Origin: Thereva unica
Taxonomy: Eukaryota > Arthropoda > Insecta > Diptera > Therevidae
Length of the DNA: 64,000 nt
Assembly: GCA_949987705.1 (NCBI GenBank)
Contig: CATLJY010000116.1
Location: 17,026-81,025 of the forward strand
Direction of reading: 5' to 3'
The notes beneath the pieces were generated by a model, which saw only the letters and a program-made list of their open reading frames with translations, was not told the origin of the DNA and did not search any database. Position numbers and translations under genes: made by a program. Shown here piece by piece: positions 45,712 to 56,412 of the stretch (position 1 is the stretch's first letter; each line of letters begins with the position of its first letter).

Positions 45712-47096
45712 TGTTGTTTTTGCTGTTTTTGTTGTTTTTGTTGTTTTTGTTGTTTTTGTTGTTTTTGCTGTTTTTGTTGTTTTTGCTGTTTTTGTTGGTT
45801 TTGTGTTATTTGTTGTTTTTGTTGGTTTTGTGTTATTTGTTGTTTTTGCTGTTTTTGTTGTTTTTGCTGTTTTTGTTGGTTTGGTTGTTTTTGCTGTTTT
45901 TGTTGTTTTTATTGGTTTGGTCGTTTTTGTTGATTTTGCTGTTTTTGTTGTTTTTGTTGCTTTTGCTGTTTTTGTTGTTTTTGCTGTTTTTGTTGTTTTT
46001 GTTGCTTTTGCTGTTTTTGTTTTTTTGCTGTTTTTGTTGTTTTTGTTGCTTTTGCTGTTTTTGTTGTTTTTGTTGCTTTTGTTGTTTTTGTTGTTTTTGC
46101 TGTTTTTGTTGTTTTTGTTGTTTTTGTTGTTTTTGTTGTTTTTGCTGTTTTTGTTGTTTTTGTTGTTTTTGTTGCTTTTGCTGTTTTTGTTGTTTTTGCT
46201 GTTTTTGTTCTTTTCGTTGTTTTTGCTGTTTTTGTTGTTTTTGCTGTTTTTGTTGTTTTTGTTGTTTTTGCTGTTTTTGTTGTTTTTGCTGTTTTTGTTG
46301 TTTTTGCTGTTTTTGTTGGTTTTGTGTTATTTGTTGTTTTTGCTGTTTTCTTTGTTTTTGTTGTTTTTGCTGTTTTTGTTGGTTTGGTTGTTTTTGTTGT
46401 TTTTGCTGTTTTTGTTGTTTTTATTGGTTTGGTCGTTTTTGTTGTTTTTGCTATTTTTGTTGGTTTTGTTGTTTTTGTTGTTTTTGCTGTTTTTGCTCTT
46501 TTTGTTGTTTTTGTTGTTTTTGCTGTTTTTGTTGTTTTTGCTGGTTTTGTTGGTTTTGTTGTTTTTGTTGTTTTTGCTGTTTTTGTTGGTTTTGTTGTTT
46601 TGTTGTTTTTGTTGTTTTTGTTGTTTTTGCTGTTTTTGCTGTTTTTGTTGTTTTTTGTTTTTGCTGTTTTTGTTGGTTTTGTTGTTTTTGTTGCTTTTGC
46701 TGTTTTTGTTGTTTTTGCTGTTTTTGTTGTTTTTGCGGTTTTTGTTGTTTTTGTTGTTTTTGCCGTTTTTGTTGTTTTTGCTGTTTTTGTTGTTTTTGCT
46801 GTTTTTGTTGTTTTTGGGGTTTCTGTTGTTTTTGCTGTTTTTGTTGTTTTTGCTGTTTTTGTTGTTTTTGTTGTTTTTGCTGTTTTTGTGGTTTTTGCTG
46901 TTTTTGTTGTTTTTGCTGTTTTGTTGTTTTTGTTGTTTTTGCTGTTTTGTTGTTTTTGTTGTTTTTGCTGTTTTTGTTGTTTTTGTTGTTTTTGTTGTTT
47001 TTGTTGTTTTTGCTGCTTTTGTTGTTTTTGTTGTTTTTGCTGTTTTTGTTGTTTTTGTTGTTTTTGTTGTTTTTATTGTTTTTGTTGTTTTTGTTT
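45712..47096. repeat. TGTTTTTGY microsatellite, about 1.38 kb
   Basis: About 150 units of a 9-base pattern, TGTTTTTGT or TGTTTTTGC, with occasional variants (TGGTTTTGT, TGTTATTTG). Because the unit is three codons long, several frames on both strands stay open (Leu-Phe, Cys-Phe or Val-Phe repeats forward, Lys-Thr-Asn repeats reverse). These are not genes. Confidence 0.97.
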
Positions 47097-47124
47097 TTGA
47101 CATGAATATGTCTTATCCTTGGGG
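47092..47124 (+). repeat. Direct repeat right of the microsatellite
   Basis: Second copy of 45513-45545, with two or three differences. Confidence 0.9.
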
Positions 47125-49344
47125 TCTATTCATGTCTACTGTGCCATCGAGGAGCCATGGCACTTTTTTTATTTTTTTCGCTAGAGACCAAAGTAACTAG
47201 AACTATTCTCGATTTATTAACGAAAAACAAAAAAAGGGACGTTTAGAGCCCTCCATCCTCGGGCTTTTTCGTATGTTGCTAAGGACACCTTCCCCTATAA
47301 CTGTGCCAAAATTAGCTTCTACATATGTATATTCGCTTCTATTTTTCCTTCGTTACTTGGACTATTAAAAGAAGCAGGAATAAATATTTCCCATAATGAA
47401 TAATAATCCTTGGCTCGAAGTAAAAATAAACTTTAAAATACTGCCTTAAAAGGTATGTATATTTACCAAAGTGTGCTATAGCATGATGTAATTGCTAAAG
47501 CCGCCTTTTTGCTAATAATATTTATATGTGAGACCTTCCATCTTGATATAATTGCTCTTAAAACCAAATAACAAGGATATTATAAATAGGTCTGCAAGTT
47601 TTTTTACTGACTAGATAAGAGCCTTAGAGCAATTTTTTCCTAAGGATAAAAATGCGAGGAAAATATCAATTTTCCGTTCCCAAATCACCAGCAATACTCC
47701 TTCACCAAAAATATTGTATATTTCACAAAGCAGCGCAATATCATTCAACAAGGATTTACAAAGGACGATTTCGTATGAACCTTCTGCCTTGGGATCACTA
47801 CAATAATTATCATCGACATAAATACCATTGGGAAAAAGCACGAGCAGATATGGCTGCCATTGTATTTTTCACGAAAAAGGAAATAATCCACCAACAGCAA
47901 AAATAAACCAGGAAACATAATAGTGCATACATATGTACATGTGTTTCAAATCGATCAAACGAAACTCCATTAGCAATTCAGTGAAAAGCGGGGCAAAGTG
48001 AAATGTCAATAATAATTTAAAATGTTTGTATTTGTAGAAATTCAGTTATTTTCAATGTATGCATCGCTGCATCTGGGATGCAATTAGTGTGATATTAATA
48101 AACCACACACCCATACCGATGCGGTCGGATTTAATATAGACTGCGCTCCTCTCTAATTGGTAGACACTGGCGATTGTTTTCAATATTGTGAATATTCGAA
48201 ATAGCCACTGTCCTTGCTAGTATCGACCATATTGAGCCAATTCCTAGGAATCCTGTTGATGCCCGGGGCTGGTTTTTCTTTACCCACACCAAAAGCTGTG
48301 TGCAATGCCCCTGGCAACAAATTTTGCTGGAAAATGCATTTTACACAGGGGGAAAGAGGTTTGCAGTATAGTTAAACTTAAATCTAGGAACTTTTATTGA
48401 AAACACAGATGTTGGCATTTGTCTGTAGTGCACTAGGAAAATATTATAATTAATTTTGAATGTGGTTTAAAATCTTGTATGTCGAAAGAGCTTGTTGCAT
48501 GGCGAACCATAAAGGAATCAAGAGGGTGATGTCAAAAAAAGGAATGTGAGGAGCTTTTATTTTTTTTGATCAATGATACAGCCATACACTTATATGTATG
48601 CATATTGGAAGGTATTGGGCATTTAGAGTATTCTACGTGAACATATTGTTTATACAGCGAAAAGGACTGTCCAAAATCCCCTCCCCTCCTCTCTTCCTAC
48701 TAACAAATTTGATGGTTTGGCTAACGCTCGGTGGGCTGTTTGATAATATTATTTGCAAAGAGCCAGTCCATAACAAAGGAAGAGATTTAATATCGACAAC
48801 ACCCTTTACATTTCAACGAGCCTAAGACTAGACAATGGATAGGAGACGTTTCTGTTCTGTTCTGATAGGATGATACCACAATTGTATAGAATCGTGCACA
48901 TTATAGATAAATGATTAGTGTTGAAAGTTTGTGTAAGCTGTCAGTGGATTGGCGAGGGGAGGGGGCTCAATCTCGCAAACATCACTCCGGTCCATTCCCT
49001 TTAACTGAGGACTGACAGAGTTAATCAATGCATTGACTCGTGTATCGTACAGAATGAGGAAGCAGCTTAGTCTCTTCTTATACAGTAGTCTCTGTTTTAA
49101 CAAATTCCCTATGCAAAGTGTTCGTATACATATTCTCCAGCACCTCATCCAACCAACTCTTTTGTAGTCATCTTACCATTTTTTATCTGTTGGGCTACCA
49201 TCAAAAATCCGGGCTAGCATTCTCAAGCCATCGTACCAGTGGCGGTTGGTAAAGTTCAGGATAAGGGAAGCAATGCGTAAGGCGAACGATAAAAGTAAAA
49301 GTATCGAAGGCTTTAACCAAAAAACTGAAAAATAACATATAGTG
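47125..49344. other. No recognised gene
   Basis: Only short open frames with no familiar motif. Base composition is ordinary for the window. Confidence 0.35.
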
Positions 49345-49590
49345 GAAAGGGGGAAATTAGCATTTGAACGAGACAAAATTCCAAAATGGTTGAAAATTGG
49401 TATACAGCTTCCTTGCGACTTTCTAAGAAAATAATCTCGGAATCCAAAAAAAACATGGCCGCCCGAGATATCGCGTTTTTCCGAGTTTTTCATGTATTTC
49501 GGTTTCTATAGGTCATACAATCCCGTGCACGGACCCAAAATGTTCCCAATGAAATTCTCTACAACTTTAGTTCTTACAAAAAAGTTGACT
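49345..49590 (+). repeat. Dispersed repeat R, copy 2
   Basis: Direct copy of 38107-38350, see there. Confidence 0.85.
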
Positions 49591-50776
49591 CAATTAACCC
49601 CTTGAAAGTCATTCAGGGTAATAGTTTTCGAAAATCACTTTTTGGCCAAAATTTCAAGTCAAAATATCTTATACAAGTCCGAAAAATGGACTTCAGGTTT
49701 GAAAATTGATTGCCCAATAATTTTTGTGCACGAGGTTCACGAGGTTCTTCTTGTATGAAGTTATTTTTTTTAAATATAGGTTAATTAATGCACTTTATGA
49801 TGGTGAGCAAGAAAAATTTTAAAGCTTGAAAAAAGTGAAAAAACTGAATCGAAAAACGTGAATTTTGTATTTTTCATAGAAAAGCATAATTTTGACTCAA
49901 AATCTAAAAAAACCCTGCATACCTCGCATACACCGCCTACACCCCCGCCTTCAGGCATTACAGTCTTCTTTAAAAAAAACCCCTATCCTCCAAACTCTAT
50001 CCCTTTAAATCATCATTAAAGAGAAACATAAGAAATATAATGGAAGCTACAAAGTTATCAGCTTATACATATTAAATACTCACCGTCTGCCTCCCCATTA
50101 GAATAAACAATAGATAAAAAGTGTGTTCGATGACTACTTAAAAAGTTCAGAGCAGAGCAGAGCAGATCAATTGGGAGCACTTGTCTAATTGATGTCACAG
50201 CAGAAAAAATCAAAAAATAGCAACAATCCCCAAAAATCATTTTCCTGCTTAACTTTGCTCTAAATTTGGTTTTTAGAGGTTAGATACGAATGTCAATTTT
50301 AACAAAAGGAAATACTATATACCAATTAAAACCATTGAATAGCATCGAAATGTTATTTCTATAAAAACTAATGTTTATTTTTTAATATTTCCAAGTATTT
50401 TCCGAATAAATCATTCATAAATCAATTTTCCGATTTTTCTCGTTTTCGATATAACAATTGTCAAAAGAAAAAAGAAGAAGAAGAATTTGGCTTCTCTGCC
50501 TGCTCCTACAAATTTGGTGGAGCAGAATAAGTGAGAATTCTCAACCCAGAGCAGGCTCAAAAAACACAGTGCAAGGAAAATGAGAGCAGAAAAGAGCTGT
50601 CAAAAAGTCTCAACGAACGCAAATTGCTGATTATCTTCTCCAGCTTGAGCCGGTGCAGTCATCGAACACACCTAAAGAGAAACTTTACCTATCGATCTCG
50701 TTTTTCTTGACTCAATATACAATAAACGAAAATTCATATTTTAATAAGAGTCAAAATGAAAATTTCGAAGCCGCTA
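49591..50776. other. No recognised gene
   Basis: 'agagcagagcagagcaga' near 50150 and 'gaagaagaagaa' near 50475 are short simple repeats. Nothing coding. Confidence 0.35.
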
Positions 50777-51542
50777 GTATAGTCCAGGCGCTAGAGCAGT
50801 GAAAGCTATAACTTTTGGTTCTGGCGTGATGTAACGGACTTTTATCTTGGAATCGGTCAGAAATGATACCCTCAACAATATTTAGGGGGTGCGCAAGCAT
50901 GAAACTCCCTGGAAAACTTTTGGTAGCCCAAAAACTGAAAAGTTCACTAAAAATTCCCGGTTTTTTGGCCTTTCTTGTTTAATATCTCTTAACGAAGGCT
51001 TCTAGGCGAAAAATTTGTTGAGCATGTTTTGTTCGTTATTAGATTTGCTAAAACTTACGCTAAGGTGGATTTTTGAAATTTGAATTTTTGCATTGCAAAA
51101 TAGCCGAAAACCGCGAAAAAAAGTACCTCACTTTAAAGTTAGCACAAGGAAAGGAGAGACCATTATCTTCCAATTTAATTTTGGAATTAGATAGTTAAAG
51201 GCATGATTAACTTATATCCAAAACTCGATCACGGTCGGTCCAATAGTTTTTGCATAATGAATTTTACAATTAAGGGAATTTAAAAAGTTAAATTTCTTAC
51301 TGTGCCAAAAGAAAAACTCCCATGTTGGTCCTGATTTTTTTACGTATGCTCTAAGACTCTCTTTACAATATTCAATCATTAAAATTCTGGTTTTTAAATT
51401 TTTTTATGGTTTTTATTTTTTTAAAGATTTTTGGCAAAAAACTGCAACTAAGGCGTTTTTTCCACAAAAGTTGCTAACTCGGCGACGCCAGGAATACTAG
51501 GCGCGTTTCAAATTCGCTCGAAAAAAGACTCAGTTTCTATTG

Positions 51543-52285
51543 CACCAATTTAGCTGCTTTTTTTTATATTTCAAAAAGGAATCAAAAAGGCTTAATTTTA
51601 CTGGATGAATCGATATGGACAAATTTTGTTCAGACTAGTAGAGGCCGAGTAGTTGCTTAGAGCGTGGTGTTACAATTGTACAATACAAAGGATGTCATTG
51701 TGAGTTTCTAGACTAATATTCATTCAGCAGCGGCAGAGCCGGTTCTTCAAGTTAATCTACGCTGGTATTCTTTCATCGCGAGTAACTTCAGCGGGAAAAC
51801 TTGCGAGGGGCTACTCTTGTAACCCAAGAATTCTTTAATGATTTGTGTAACGGCCTGCATGGTAATCGAAAAATTCTACTGGAAATTTAGGAAATTGGAA
51901 GTCTTTACATTGTAATGGCTAGGTAAGCAACTAGCTAATGACTTGTGGAATATATTAGTTGGAGATGTAATGTGCTTTTATTATTCTTTGTCTTTGTTTT
52001 GTCGAAGCCTCTTTTCTTGAAGATTTCTTGCTGGTAAAATCCTCACCAAATGTAGCAGAAATGGAATGGTAATTTCGGAAAGCAACGCAGATAGTTTTGG
52101 TCACACTTCAAATAAATGCATTTTTAATCTAATGTTCCCAAAGTTTTAAGGAATAGTTGGTTTTTCGTTAATAGTTAAGAATAGTGATGTACAAAAATGG
52201 TCATTCAGTTTTCTCCTCCAAGCTTCTCGCTCACTGGCTAGAGTCCTCCAATTTCGTACGCCCAACTTCTTCTTCTTCGATGGCT
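51543..52285. other. Interior of long-TIR element, no gene
   Basis: No recognisable coding sequence. It separates the left TIR from the RTE fragments. Confidence 0.4.
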
Positions 52286-53395
52286 CTACGGCCCAATTCG
52301 AGCCTTGGCCTCCTTCAGCTTCTTCCTCCAGACGTCTCTCTGCTCCGCAGCTTGTCTCCAGTTTCTCGTGTTGAGCAGTTTCGCTGCATCGGTCTTAACA
52401 TTATCTTCCCATCTTGACCGTGGTTTGCCAACTGGTCTTTTGCCATCTGGTAGTAGATACAGGGATTTTTTTGGTATCCTTGAGTCATCCATTCTTTGGA
52501 CATGACCGGCCCAACGTAAACGCAGTAGCTTGGCATGGGTCGAAAGTTTACATTCTTTGTATAAGTCGTACAATTCGTGATTGTAGCGTATTCTCCATGC
52601 ATTGTCTTCATTAATTGGGCCGTATATCCTTCGGAGAACCTTCCTCTCAAATATATCCAACTTGTCGGCGGATTTTTGGGAGATACTCCATGCTTCACAA
52701 CCATACGTAGCTACTGTACGTATGATGGTTTTGTAGACTCTTATTTTTGTTTTTCTGTGGATGTCTCTGGATTTCATTACTGGCAGTAGTGAGAAGTATG
52801 TTCTGTTTGCGGCGTTTATTCTTCTTTGTACGTCTATCGTTTCATCGTTGTCTTCACTGACTGTGGACCCCAGGTAGTTAAATTGGCTTACCCGTTCGAA
52901 GTTATATTCCCCCCAGGTGGTGTTGTGGTTTCTTCTTCTTCTTTCCACCCTTGACTGAATTAGAATCTTGCTCTTGTCTGCATTTATTTGCAGCCCTATA
53001 TGTTTAGCTCCATCTTCTAATTCTGTGAATACTTCTCTAAGGTATGACAGTGATCTGGCAAGGCAGTTTATGTCGTCGGCATATCCTGCCAACTGTTTTG
53101 ATTTGTTAAGCAGGGTTGCGTTCGCATCAATGTTTACTTTGCGAATTACTCCTTCAAGGCAGAGATTAAATAGCATGGGTGCCAGCCCATCGCCCTGCTT
53201 TAAGCCTTGCTTGACTGGGAAGGACTCCGTCAATTCTCCTTGTATTCTGACTGCACACCTTGTATTTTCCATTGTCATTTTAGTCAGTTTCACTATCTTT
53301 AGGGGTATGTTTAGGTCCAGCATTGTCGCATACATTTTTTCCCTGTCGATGCTGTCGTATGCCCAACAGGTGTCTGTATCTTTTCCTCGCACTGC
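52286..53395 (-). pseudogene. RTE fragment A, RT and C-terminal tail
   Basis: Open for about 365 codons on the minus strand: AYDSIDREKMYATM, PVKQGLKQGDGLAPMLFN, QLAGYADDINCLAR (catalytic box), FNYLGSTVSEDND, YGCEAWSISQKS, LRLRWAGHVQRM and GKPRSRWEDNV to KARIGP and stop. The endonuclease and the start of RT are missing. The first 15 codons or so belong to the adjacent fragment B. Confidence 0.85.
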
Positions 53396-53905
53396 AGCTT
53401 TTCCTCGGCCATCCTGCTGTCACCGATTATGATTCCCTTATATATTTTCTTCACTGGTCTGTTTTCCTGCATTCGCGTCCTGCCCTTCGTAGTCTATTTA
53501 TTTTGATTTAGTTGACGATGTCTATTTCTTTGTAGATTTGGTACAGTACGTCATTGTATCTGATTTTCCACATACCGTTTACGTTTAATGGTCCAATAAT
53601 GTGTCTTAAGATTTTTCTCTCAAAAGCTTCTAATTAGTTTGCGACTTTTTGAGGAGGTAATTGTCCACGTCTTCGAGTCACAACAAGCCTCAGGCCTTAT
53701 AAGAGATTTGTATAGTTCAAATTTAGTTTTCCTGTATAACAATCTTGATTGAAGTACTTTACGCAGTGAATAAAAACTTTGATTGCCTTGTTGTATTCTG
53801 CTTTTAACTTCCTCCAGCTCTTCGTTTGTTGACGACACTATTGTTCCTAGGTATTTAAAGCTCTTCCCTACCTCTATATTGGTCTTGAAGTCTCCTCTTC
53901 GGCTT
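53396..53905 (-). pseudogene. RTE fragment B, C-terminal tail
   Basis: Minus strand: VSSTNEELEEVKSRIQQ, FYSLRKVLQSRLLYRKTK, then after a frameshift near 53635 ERKILRHIIGPLNVNGMW and IRYNDVLYQIYKEIDIVN, then RPVKKIYKGIIIGDSR. The sequence differs from fragment A, so it is a separate, older insertion that A joins end to end. Confidence 0.75.
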
Positions 53906-55080
53906 GTACATTAAGCAAAACCAAGAATAATACAACACTTAGCCATGCTCGCAAGACTAAGACCAAGGCTTAGCCGTGCTCGCAAGACTAAGGCCAAGAC
54001 TATATTAGTTTTGTCTTGTTCACTAGTTATGAAGAGTTTAATTTTGAAGGTTTGGATTAATTTTAAATGTTTCAACGTTCCGTGCAGCGAACCGCACCGC
54101 GTCCGAGCTAGTAACAAAAAAAAAATTCAAACAAAATTCGGTAATTTTTCTAATTTGTTTAAGAAATTATGTTTAACAATATTTTATTGAAAGTTGTGCT
54201 CAATAGAAACTGAGTCCTTTTTCGAGCGAATTTGAAACGCGCCTAGTATTCCTGGCGTCGCCGAGTTAGCAATTTTTGTGGAAAAAACGCCTTAGTTGCA
54301 GTTTTTTGCCAAAAATCTTTAAAAAAATAAAAACCATAAAAAAAATTTAAAAACCAGAATTTTAATGATTGGATATTGTAAAGAGCGTCTTAGAGCATAC
54401 GTAAAAAAATCAGGACCAACATGGGAGTTTTTCTTTTGGCACAGTAAGAAATTTAACTTTTTAAATTCACTTAATTGCAAAATTCATTAAGCAAAAACTA
54501 TTTGACCGACCGTGATCGGGTTTTGGATATAAGTTAATCATGCCTTTAACTATCTAATTCCAAAATTAAATTGGAAGATAATGGTCTCTCCTTTCCCTGT
54601 GAAAACTTCAAAGTGAGGTACTTTTTTTCGCGGTTTCGGCTATTTTGCAATGCAAAAATTCAAATTTCAAAAATCCACCTTAGCGTAATTTTTAGCAAAT
54701 CTAATAACGAACAAAACATGCTCAACAAATTTTTCGCCTAGAAGCCTCCGTTAAGAGATATTAAACAAGAAAGGCCAAAAAACACGGAATTTTTAGTGAA
54801 CTTTTCAGTTTTTGGGCTACCAAAAGTTTTCCAGGGAGTTTCATGCTTGCGCACCCCCTAAATATTGTTGAGGGTATCATTTCTGACCGATTTCACCAAA
54901 AAAGACCGTTACATCACGCCAAAACCACTGGAAATGCTCCAGCGCCCGGACTAGTATCGGGCCAAGGCATTACTCTTTGTATAAAGTAGTATACAAATTT
55001 TGTAAAAAAATCTGTACATTGCATGCTTAGTGTTTCCGGAGGAGGAAATATATTGAGATTTTAATCTTGATATATTTAAA

Positions 55081-55772
55081 TTAAGGAAGTGTCTAAATCC
55101 ACTGGAAAACGCGAAACGCGAAACGCAAAACGCAAAACGCGAAACGCGAAAACCCGGAAATTGAATTGATTTCCGAATAACAGTCATTTCGAATATTTTA
55201 ATTGTTGTCCGAATGATTTCTTGTAGAATTTGAACTATTTTAGGTTAAGAAAAATAAAGGCGTATTTGGAAATACGCCTTTAAACGTTGTAGCTATTTTG
55301 ACAGCTACTTCCTAACCTTATAATTTTTTGACGGTGGTCATCAATTTTTTGTTAATAAAAATAATATTAGAAGAATTTCAATTCTGTTTATTAAAAGAAA
55401 AAACAAATATAACAAAAATAAAAATTTCGCGCGCGCGAAATTTTTATTTTGGTTATATTTGTTTTTTCTTTTAATAAACAAAATTGAAATTCTTCTAATA
55501 TTATTTTTATCAACAAAAAATTGATGACCACCGTCAAAAAATTATAAGGTTAGGAAGTAGCTGTCAAAATAGCTACAACGTTTGTAAAGGCGTATTTCCA
55601 AATACGCCTTTATTTTTCTTAACCTAAAATAGTTCAAATTCTACAAGAAATCATTCGGACAACAATTAAAATATTCGAAATGACTGTTATTCGGAAATCA
55701 ATTCAATTTCCGGGTTTTCGCGTTTCGCGTTTTGCGTTTCGCGTTTTCCAGTGGATTTAGACACTTCCTTAA
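55081..55772. mobile_element. Hairpin (foldback) MITE, TTAA ends
   Basis: Two arms of about 345 bp are nearly perfect inverses around 'tttcgcgcgcgcgaaa' near 55433. The ends read TTAAGGAAGTGTCTAAATCC and its inverse. The outer parts carry 7-bp CGCGAAA-type repeats, six units left and four right. Inside is a second palindrome, 'aaaggcgtatttggaaatac' and its mirror. TTAA at both ends fits piggyBac- or Kolobok-type insertion. Confidence 0.88.
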
Positions 55773-55867
55773 ATTAATTTTTATCAAGTTGCCTAATTGG
55801 TCAAGGGAAGCAGCGCTCCCTTTGTTTCCAAAGAGGAACCGCCATTGAGCTATATTGAAATGGCAAA

Positions 55868-55980
55868 TTGCAAACAAAATACAGGCATTACAAATACATT
55901 GTTACTGACAATGCCAGAAACATTTTAAATGCAGTCATATATTTAGAAAAAGAAGTTCCTGGTATTCAACAAATTCCCTG
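55868..55980 (+). pseudogene. hAT transposase fragment, left part
   Basis: Reads HYKYIVTDNARNILNAVIYL then EKEVPGIQQIP, the VTDNA.N...A segment of hAT transposases around a catalytic Asp. It is cut by MITE A at 55981, resumes for a few codons (CAIH) at 56307-56318, and is then cut by the gypsy LTR. The continuation lies at 63015-63225. Confidence 0.6.
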
Positions 55981-56306
55981 GACCGGTTCTACACCTTCAA
56001 CTTTGCATTCCACTTTTCGACGTTCAATTCTGTCGCTCGTGTCTACACATTTTCAATTTTTCAAGAAGAAAATCGAAAGGCTCGGCTGTCACTGCTATCC
56101 GTGTACACTCATATTCATACATATTCGCACACTCATAAAAATGTTGAACGAAAACACAAAAGTTGAACGCAAATTTCCATTCCATTCTAAGCTGCTTTCC
56201 TTTTTCCTTTCAAGTCTAGTCTGTTTCAAACTTTGTATTGGAGTGAAAGAAAAAAAAAGTTGAACGTCAAAAAGTGGAATGCAAAGTTGAATGTGTAGAA
56301 CCGGTC
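55981..56306. mobile_element. MITE A, copy 2 (326 bp, TSD CTG)
   Basis: Same ends as 20172-20498. CTG flanks it at 55978-55980 and 56307-56309. The two copies are about 90% or more alike. Confidence 0.87.
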
Positions 56307-56412
56307 CTGTGCAATACATGTGGGGGAGGATGACGGTAGAGAGCAAATTACTAGGGAAGTCGATATGCAAACGTTGAAGTACTCGTCATTAAAATAGTTT
56401 TGAATAGATTAA

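Larger units (their letters stand above)
50780..54953. mobile_element. Long-TIR DNA transposon (TSD GTA)
   Basis: Inverted repeats of about 755 bp (50780-51542 and 54201-54953). The ends read TAGTCCAGGCGCTAGAGCA and TAGTCCGGGCGCTGGAGCA, with GTA on both sides (50777-50779 and 54954-54956). The start TAGTCCAGGCGC resembles TAGACCAGTGCAG of the Academ-like element at 27098, and both have a 3-bp duplication. The interior has no transposase, only RTE fragments and unassigned sequence. Confidence 0.75.

Noticed and set aside
45712..47096. A CRISPR-like repeat array.
   Set aside because: There are no unique spacers and the genome is eukaryotic; it is a simple tandem repeat.
45642..47200. Open frames of 487, 465 and 258 codons on both strands.
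   Set aside because: They only translate the 9-base microsatellite; a three-codon unit keeps all such frames open.
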